The notes below the pieces were generated by a model that did not search any database, was not told where the DNA came from, and worked only from the letters and a program-made list of their open reading frames with translations. Source: Paradevosia shaoguanensis (GTDB taxonomy: Bacteria; Pseudomonadota; Alphaproteobacteria; Rhizobiales; Devosiaceae). Taken from it: a stretch of DNA of 64,000 nt. The stretch covers positions 3,836,501 to 3,900,500 of the forward strand of contig NZ_CP068983.1 of the NCBI RefSeq assembly GCF_016801025.1, in the 5' to 3' direction. Positions 56,784-64,000 of this stretch are shown one piece after another; positions within the stretch are counted from its first letter, which is position 1; each line of letters begins with the position of its first letter. A program made the translations under genes and the position numbers.

Positions 56784-58292
56784 TCACTGCCCGATCCTCG
56801 CCTCGCCTGCATAGCGCAGGGCTTCCTCGGCCGCCGAGAACAGCGCGCGCGCCTTATTCTCGCATTCGAGTTGTTCGAGCTCGGGCTTGCTGTCGGCCAC
56901 GATGCCGGCGCCGGACTGCACGTAGATCTTGCCATTGGCGACAATGGCCGTACGCAGGACGATGCAGGTATCCATCGTTCCATCGGCCCCAAAGTAGCCC
57001 ACGCAGCCGCCATAGATGCCGCGTCGCGCTTTTTCGAGGTCGTCGATGATTTCCATTGCGCGCACCTTTGGTGCGCCGGAAACCGTGCCCGCCGGAAAGC
57101 CCGCCGAAAGCGCATCGACGAAGTCGTATCTGGGATCGAGTTCCCCCACGACATTGGAGACGATGTGCATGACGTGGGAATAGTATTCGAGGAAAAACTT
57201 GTCGGTGACCTGCACCGAGCCGATCTTGGCGACGCGACCCACATCGTTCCGGCCCAGGTCGAGCAGCATAAGGTGCTCGGCCAGTTCCTTGGGGTCGCTC
57301 AGCAGTTCGTCCGCCAGTTCCTTGTCGCGCGTCGGCGTCGAGCCGCGCTTGCGAGTGCCTGCGATGGGTCGGATGGTGACCTGACCCTTATCCACCTTCA
57401 CCAGAATTTCCGGGCTGGATCCGGCGACCGAGAAGCCATCGAAATCGAGGAAATACATGTAGGGCGAGGGATTGGTGCGCCGCAGCGCGCGATAGAGCGC
57501 GGTGGCGGGCAGGGTGAAATCCGCCTCGAAACGCTGCGAGAGCACGACCTGGAAGATATCGCCGGCGCGGATATATTCCTTGGCCGCCTCGACCATGCCG
57601 AAATACTCGTCGCGGCTGGTATTGCTCCTGACCTCGATGCTTTCGATATCGGGCAGGTCGCCAACGACGGGCAGGGCGCGGGAGAGACGCTGCGTGGCAT
57701 CGTCGATGCGCAGGTTCGCCGCCTCGAAGGCCTGGCGCGCCGAGATCGACGCGCGCGGATAGACCGGAGCGGTAAGGTAGAGTTCGTCCTTGAGCGTATC
57801 GAAGATCGCGAGGACCGACGGCCGCATCAGGATCGCGTCGGGCAGGCCGAGCGTATCGGGATTGTTGTCGGGCAGCACTTCCATCTGCCGGACCATGTCA
57901 TAGCCCATATAGCCATGAATGCCCGCCGCGGTCGGCGGCAGGCCTTCAGGCACATCGATCTGCGATTCCCGCACCAGCTCGCGCAGCACATCGAGTGGCG
58001 GCGCATCGACCGCGACGAATGCTTCTGGTGCATGCCCCGCGTCGCGATTGAGGAAGGCCTGGCCTTTTTCGACCTTGAGAATGAGATCGGGGAGGAGCCC
58101 GATCATCGAGTAGCGACCCTTGGTCGAACCGTCCTGCACGGATTCGAGCAGGAACGTGTTCCGTCGACCTTCGGCGAGCTTGAGATAGGTGCCGATGGGT
58201 GTCTCGAGATCGGCGACCACGCGCCGGTAGACGATCTGGGCTACCCCTTCGTCATACCGGCTAGCGAAGCGCTGATAAAAGTCGTCGCCCAT
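56784..58292 (-). CDS. trpE: Anthranilate synthase component I
   Basis: 502 residues. Chorismate to anthranilate. NTFLLESVQDG carries the LLES Trp feedback motif; the catalytic domain has GDIFQVVLSQRFEA, NPSPYMYFLDF, RPIAGTRKRG, EHLMLLDLGRNDVGRVA, AGFPAGTVSGAPKVRAMEII and YGGCVGYFG. It begins one base after the ppiD stop, so it is transcribed with ppiD. Confidence 0.97.
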   Translation of the reverse strand: MGDDFYQRFASRYDEGVAQIVYRRVVADLETPIGTYLKLAEGRRNTFLLESVQDGSTKGRYSMIGLLPDLILKVEKGQAFLNRDAGHAPEAFVAVDAPPLDVLRELVRESQIDVPEGLPPTAAGIHGYMGYDMVRQMEVLPDNNPDTLGLPDAILMRPSVLAIFDTLKDELYLTAPVYPRASISARQAFEAANLRIDDATQRLSRALPVVGDLPDIESIEVRSNTSRDEYFGMVEAAKEYIRAGDIFQVVLSQRFEADFTLPATALYRALRRTNPSPYMYFLDFDGFSVAGSSPEILVKVDKGQVTIRPIAGTRKRGSTPTRDKELADELLSDPKELAEHLMLLDLGRNDVGRVAKIGSVQVTDKFFLEYYSHVMHIVSNVVGELDPRYDFVDALSAGFPAGTVSGAPKVRAMEIIDDLEKARRGIYGGCVGYFGADGTMDTCIVLRTAIVANGKIYVQSGAGIVADSKPELEQLECENKARALFSAAEEALRYAGEARIGQ

Positions 58293-58293
58293 C

Positions 58294-60174
58294 TTACTGC
58301 GTGACGTCCGTGGCCAGGAGCTGGTTGAGCGTAGCCTGGTTGACCCGCAGGCCCGACTGGTCGCGCAGGCCGCCGACGAACTCGCCGTAGAGCGCGTCGC
58401 GTGCGGCGTTCTCGATGGCGTCCTTGAGCTGCGGCGCAACGTCGGTGCCGGCCGGCGTCACTTCGGCGACCTTGAAGACCACGTAGTCACCATCCGCATT
58501 CTTGACCGCGCCATGGTGATCCGGCCCGCCCTCGAAGATGGCATTGGCCACCTGCGCGTTGAAGACGGGGGTACCGTCACCCTGGCGGCCGAGCGGCGCG
58601 GAGACCGACGGGAACTGGTTGAGAGCCGCCGCGATATCGGCAATCGGCTTGCCTGCATCCAGTTGGGCCGTGAGCTTGACGGATTCGTCGGCCAGCGCCT
58701 TCTCGGTCTGCTCGTTGGTCCAGGCTTCCGCCACGGCGTCACGAACTTCGTCGAGCGTCTGGTCGCGTGCAGGCTCGATCTTGCTGAGGTCGAACCACGC
58801 GTTGCGGTTGGCTGCCAGCGTGATCGTCGGCGTGAGCTTTTCCGCCTGGGCGGTGAAGATAGCCTGGCCGATCTTGCCGGCGTCGCCCTCGGCGAGCCCC
58901 GTAACGGTCGCCAGTTCCGGGCTGCCCGGGGTCAGGTCGAGATGGACGAGCGGCAGCTTGTAGCGCTCGGCGATCTGGGTAAGCGGCTGGAAGGTGGCGC
59001 GCAGCTCCTCGACCTGGTCGAGCACGTTGCCGTAATCGGCCTTGGCCTTGGTCAGTGCCAGGTTCTTGGCCACCTGCGCCTTGGCTTCCTCGAGCGAGAG
59101 CGTACCGCCGGCAACGATCTCGCTGACGGAAATGGCGCGCTGCTTGCCCTGCACGGCAGGGATGAGCGCGAAGTCGCCGGCCTTGGCGAGCCCAAAGGCG
59201 GCATTGGCCAGAGCCGCGTCGGTAACCTGCCCCTTGGACAGTGTGCCGATCACGGTCGGCGTCAGGCCGAGTTCCTTGAGGAGGTCGTCGAACGACTTGC
59301 CTGCGGCCTGGCCGTCGGTGAACGCCTTGACCGCCGCGTCATCGGGCAGGACGGCCTGCACGATCGTGCGCTGTTCAGTCTTGGTCAGGGAATCCTTGGT
59401 GCGCTCGTATTCGGCTGCGATTTCCTCATCGGTCGGCGTCTGGGCCGCGGCGAGGGTGTCCGGCGAAAGCACGAGCAGGTCGACCGTACGCGTTTCCTTG
59501 GTACGGAACGCGCTCTGGTTATCCTTGAGATAGGCAGCAAGCTCATCCTCGGTCGGCTCGGCGATCGGCGGAATGGCCGTCGAGTTGAGCACGAAGTAGT
59601 CGACCGTGCGCTTGTCGCCCGCATAGCGGTTGATGAGTTGAAGCGCGGCCTGCGGTACATTGGCGTCGCCGAAAAGGCCGACAGCGAGCTGCTGGCGGCG
59701 GGCGGCCTTGGCCTGCATGTCGAGATATTCGTTCTCGGTGAAGCCGTTCTGGGCCAGCACCTGCACGAAGCTCTGGCGGTTGAAGCCGCCGAGCGTGCCG
59801 CCGAATGCCGGATCGTCGCGCACGAGTTCGGCCAGCTTGTTCTCGGAAACACCGAGACCAAATTCCTTGGTAAGCTGGTTCACGGCCGCGTCAGAGGCGA
59901 GGCGCGAGAGCGTCATGCCCGGAACGCCGAGCTGGGTCGCCATGTCCGGCGTCGGCACCTGGCCGATCTGCTGGGCCACCATCTGCAGCTGCTGCTGGTA
60001 GGCGCGCTGGAAATCACGGGTGGAAATATCTTCGTTACCCACGCGGGCCACCGTGGTGGAACCAAGATTGGTCACCACGTTATTGATGCCGAAGGCAGCA
60101 AAACTCACGATCAGAACGGCAAAGAAGACCTTGGCAACGAAGGTCTTGGAGAAGCTACGCAAACTGTCGAGCAT
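58294..60174 (-). CDS. ppiD: PpiD-like periplasmic chaperone / peptidyl-prolyl isomerase
   Basis: 626 residues. One N-terminal membrane anchor (KVFFAVLIVSFAAFGINNV) precedes a SurA_N-like chaperone domain (VGNEDISTRDFQRAYQQQL onward) and C-terminal domain pairs. A parvulin-like region (about 250-360) is weakly conserved and may lack isomerase activity. It helps newly exported proteins leave the Sec translocon. This gene beside tpiA/secG is usual in the order. Confidence 0.9.
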   Translation of the reverse strand: MLDSLRSFSKTFVAKVFFAVLIVSFAAFGINNVVTNLGSTTVARVGNEDISTRDFQRAYQQQLQMVAQQIGQVPTPDMATQLGVPGMTLSRLASDAAVNQLTKEFGLGVSENKLAELVRDDPAFGGTLGGFNRQSFVQVLAQNGFTENEYLDMQAKAARRQQLAVGLFGDANVPQAALQLINRYAGDKRTVDYFVLNSTAIPPIAEPTEDELAAYLKDNQSAFRTKETRTVDLLVLSPDTLAAAQTPTDEEIAAEYERTKDSLTKTEQRTIVQAVLPDDAAVKAFTDGQAAGKSFDDLLKELGLTPTVIGTLSKGQVTDAALANAAFGLAKAGDFALIPAVQGKQRAISVSEIVAGGTLSLEEAKAQVAKNLALTKAKADYGNVLDQVEELRATFQPLTQIAERYKLPLVHLDLTPGSPELATVTGLAEGDAGKIGQAIFTAQAEKLTPTITLAANRNAWFDLSKIEPARDQTLDEVRDAVAEAWTNEQTEKALADESVKLTAQLDAGKPIADIAAALNQFPSVSAPLGRQGDGTPVFNAQVANAIFEGGPDHHGAVKNADGDYVVFKVAEVTPAGTDVAPQLKDAIENAARDALYGEFVGGLRDQSGLRVNQATLNQLLATDVTQ

Positions 60175-60320
60175 GTGTTTTCGTCCGGATCGAAGTTCTT
60201 TATTGCCAGTTCATGGCTGGCCTTGGCTTTGGGCGGCGGATAATAGACAGGCAAAACCCGCAGCCGCAAGGCGGGGTAAGACAATAAGACGTTAGGCGCA
60301 AGTGGCGAGGAGCACACCGC

Positions 60321-61076
60321 ATGGCGAGCGAGATCACACCGCTGATCGCAGGCAACTGGAAAATGAACGGACTTTCGGCCCAACTGGCCGAGTTTCAGCT
60401 GCTTGGGGAAAAGCTGGCGACCCTCAAGGATCGGCGAGCCATGGTAGCCATCTGCCCGCCTGCTACGCTGCTTGCAGCCATGAGCGAAAAGGGCGCCGTC
60501 AACGGCATCGCCACCGGCGGGCAGGATTGCCACGCTTCACCCAGCGGCGCCCATACCGGCGATATCAGCGCGCTGATGCTCAAGGATGCCGGTGCCCAAT
60601 TCGCCATTGTCGGCCATAGCGAACGCCGCGCCGACCACGGCGAAACCGACGCTCAAGTGCGCGAAAAGGCGCAGGCGGCCATCGCCGCCGGCCTCACTCC
60701 CATCATCTGCGTTGGCGAAACCTGTGCCGAACGCGAGGCCGGCCAAGCAGATTCAGTGGTTGCCACCCAGCTCTCCGGCTCGGTTCCCGATGCAGCGGCG
60801 GCCAACGAAGTGGTGATCGCCTACGAGCCCGTCTGGGCCATCGGCACCGGTCTGACTCCCACCAATGTCGACATTGCTCAGATGCATGATGGCATCCGCA
60901 AGCTGCTCGTCGAACGCTTCGGGGGCAGGGGGGAGACGATCCGGATTCTCTACGGCGGCTCGCTCAAGCCGGCCAATGCCAAGGAGATTCTTGCCGTGGA
61001 AAACGTCAATGGAGGCCTCGTTGGTGGCGCTTCCCTCTTGGCGAATGACTTCTTCGCTATTATTTCAGCGGCGTGA
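60321..61076 (+). CDS. tpiA: Triose-phosphate isomerase
   Basis: 251 residues. [25 protein letters not shown] (catalytic His), [18 protein letters not shown] (catalytic Glu in the [11 protein letters not shown] loop) and [12 protein letters not shown]. Interconverts DHAP and G3P. Divergent from ppiD. Confidence 0.98.
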   Translation: MASEITPLIAGNWKMNGLSAQLAEFQLLGEKLATLKDRRAMVAICPPATLLAAMSEKGAVNGIATGGQDCHASPSGAHTGDISALMLKDAGAQFAIVGHSERRADHGETDAQVREKAQAAIAAGLTPIICVGETCAEREAGQADSVVATQLSGSVPDAAAANEVVIAYEPVWAIGTGLTPTNVDIAQMHDGIRKLLVERFGGRGETIRILYGGSLKPANAKEILAVENVNGGLVGGASLLANDFFAIISAA

Positions 61077-61178
61077 CGACCTAACCGCGCCTGAAAATTC
61101 ACGCGCCTTCCGGCTGGCTTTTGCCGGAATGTGCGTGTATGACCGCGCATCTTTTGCTAGTTCCGAGACTGTCTTTTC

Positions 61179-61772
61179 ATGACCGGCTTCGCCTCAGTCC
61201 TGCTTGTTGCCTATTTGCTGATCGTCATCGCGCTGATCGCAGTGATCCTGCTGCAGCGCTCCGAAGGCGGTGCTTTGGGCATTGGCGGCGGCTCCAACCA
61301 GTTCATGACGGCCCGCGGTTCGGCCAACCTGCTGACCCGCACTACGGCGATTCTGGCGACCCTGTTCTTCGCCATCGCCATCGGCCTGACCATCCTTGCG
61401 GAACTCGACCGCGGCTCGCAGAGCATTCTCGACCGCGCCCAGCAGACCCAGGACGGCAACGCTACCCAGCCGACGAGCGTGCTCGATGCGCTCAATCAGC
61501 TCCAGGGCGATACGACCGGCACGCCGGCCGCTCCGGCTGCCGATGGCGCCGCGCAGCCTGCCGCGCCCACGAGCACCGATACGCCTAACCTAGCTGTGCC
61601 GGCGTCTCCCGCGCCCGAAGCGACCACTCCGGCCGCGCCGACCGATACCGCTCCGGCCACGACCACCGAATCTACTGCGCCCGCGACGCCCGCCGCTCCT
61701 TCCGATGCTGCGCCCGCGGCCACTCCGGCCGAACCCGCCACCAACGGCGGCGGTCAGCCGACGACGAACTAA
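61179..61772 (+). CDS. secG: Preprotein translocase subunit SecG with long Ala/Pro/Thr tail
   Basis: 197 residues. Two membrane helices (3-24 and 55-75) flank QRSEGGALGIGGGSNQFMTARGSANLLTR, the SecG signature. The C-terminal 100 residues are a low-complexity Ala/Pro/Thr tail. Core SecG is about 75 residues; extended tails occur in Hyphomicrobiales. Confidence 0.93.
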   Translation: MTGFASVLLVAYLLIVIALIAVILLQRSEGGALGIGGGSNQFMTARGSANLLTRTTAILATLFFAIAIGLTILAELDRGSQSILDRAQQTQDGNATQPTSVLDALNQLQGDTTGTPAAPAADGAAQPAAPTSTDTPNLAVPASPAPEATTPAAPTDTAPATTTESTAPATPAAPSDAAPAATPAEPATNGGGQPTTN

Positions 61773-61796
61773 CCGCCGCTCACGGCGAAGATGAAA

Positions 61797-61827
61797 AAGG
61801 GGATGGAAACATCCCCTTCTTCTTTTT
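61797..61827 (+). terminator. Rho-independent terminator after secG
   Basis: AAGGGGATG-GAAA-CATCCCCTT, 9-bp stem with a GAAA loop, followed by CTTCTTTTT. Confidence 0.85.
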
Positions 61828-61891
61828 GTGTGGGGCTCCGAAAGTCGAAGAGTCGAGGCCCTTCGAATCGATGCGAAAAAGTGTAAGGTGA

Positions 61892-63526
<1,635 letters not shown>

Positions 63527-63532
63527 GCATCA

Positions 63533-63564
63533 GGCTCCCCGCACCGCGGGGAGCCGATTTGTTT
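63533..63564 (+). terminator. Rho-independent terminator after pyrG
   Basis: GGCTCCCCGC-ACC-GCGGGGAGCC, 10-bp stem, followed by GATTTGTTTT. Confidence 0.8.
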
Positions 63565-63582
63565 TGGGGTAGGGACCGCGCT

Positions 63583-63759
63583 ATGGGCGAAATCGTCAGC
63601 CTCAAACTCGTCCGCAAGCGCAAGGCGCGCGACGAGAAGGAAGCCAAGGCTTCCGAAAACCGCATCATATTCGGGCGAACGAGAGCCGAGAAGCAGAAGG
63701 TTGAGGCGGAGCGGGCCTTGGCCGAGCGCAAGATTGAGGGGCATAAGCGCGAGGAATAG
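63583..63759 (+). CDS. DUF4169 family small protein
   Basis: 58 residues: MGEIVSLKLVRKRKARDE, then ASENRIIFGRTRAEKQ and a charged helical C-terminus. This is the DUF4169 pattern of short, very basic alphaproteobacterial proteins of unknown role. ATG 63583 lies just past the pyrG terminator. Confidence 0.85.
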   Translation: MGEIVSLKLVRKRKARDEKEAKASENRIIFGRTRAEKQKVEAERALAERKIEGHKREE

Positions 63760-64000
63760 GAGGATTCTGGGCAGGCTTGGTGGAGCCTGTTGCGGATGCT
63801 CCAGCTTGGGATTCGCTATAACATGGATGGCCTGCGGGAGCTGTGCGGGTCGTGGCAGCTCAAGCCGCGGTGCAGCACTAAAGCGTGAAGATCGGTCGTC
63901 GGGATCGTCGCTCTGCGCAGCCGTTTTGATGGCGCTCGGGGGTGAGGCAATTTGCCTTCTTTTGCAGGGCCTTGGGAACGTGCTTTTCTGTCCTTCCGCG
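63760..64000. other. End of window, no supportable gene
   Basis: 241 bases. Short frames only, without ribosome-binding sites or motifs. The usual ribbon-helix-helix gene that follows DUF4169 in many rhizobia is not seen here. Confidence 0.35.

Noticed and set aside
61496-61744. Ala/Gly/Val-rich minus-strand frame inside secG
   Set aside because: It is the complement of the low-complexity Ala/Pro/Thr tail of SecG.
63790-63890. 30-codon frame MLQLGIRYNMDG... near the window end
   Set aside because: No ribosome-binding site and no similarity to a family I recognise; too short to support.

Overview
The window looks like a chromosome segment of a GC-rich alphaproteobacterium of the order Hyphomicrobiales, most likely Devosia or a close relative. 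This is an inference from gene order, not from a database search. The order rpsB-tsf-pyrH-frr-uppS-cdsA-rseP-bamA-lpxD-fabZ-lpxA-lpxI-lpxB, then gltA, gltX, comEC, lexA, moeA, moaC, trpC, trpD, ppiD, tpiA, secG and pyrG is the classical rhizobial housekeeping block. LpxI instead of LpxH and a GTTC-N7-GTTC SOS box also point to Alphaproteobacteria. I saw no insertion sequence, prophage or CRISPR array.

Region 1 (1-7963) is accessory. It has the start of a glycosyltransferase gene, a LuxR-type regulator with a degenerate receiver, a Crp/Fnr regulator and a sugar-nucleotide SDR that has Asp at the catalytic Tyr position. The SDR is followed by an L-2-hydroxyglutarate oxidase gene that appears to start at ATT. 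Then come a Cys-rich DUF326 copper-binding protein with a DsbA-like thiol protein, two tRNA-Glu genes (TTC and CTC) and an I78 protease inhibitor.

Region 2 (8140-15226) is a vitamin B12 economy locus. metE (B12-independent methionine synthase) and nrdAB (B12-independent ribonucleotide reductase) diverge, and each has its own cobalamin riboswitch. A perfect 16-bp palindrome lies between the two riboswitches and a short reading frame lies between the metE riboswitch and metE. The NrdB protein carries the class Ic signature: Phe in place of the radical Tyr, with Glu as the first metal ligand.

Region 3 (15230-20903) holds small cell-envelope and stress genes. It also holds a tight three-gene operon encoding a MotA/TolQ/ExbB-type channel, an ExbD-like protein with a beta-rich C-terminal domain, and a third membrane protein of unknown function. 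I consider this the best candidate for an undescribed system.

Region 4 (21228-39272) is the translation / envelope biogenesis block, followed by gltA, gltX and comEC. dxr is not at its usual place between cdsA and rseP, and BamA appears to have four POTRA domains instead of five.

Region 5 (39241-51559) interrupts the housekeeping block with two cassettes. The first is a GH42 beta-galactosidase, lactonase, KDPGal aldolase and KDGal kinase operon with a divergent IlvD/Edd-type sugar-acid dehydratase, which together fit a De Ley-Doudoroff galactose pathway. The second, beside lexA, is a YtcA / HlyD / FUSC / TolC efflux operon.

Region 6 (51556-64000) returns to the housekeeping block: moeA, moaC, trpC, trpD, trpG, trpE and ppiD on the minus strand, then tpiA, secG, pyrG and a DUF4169 gene on the plus strand.
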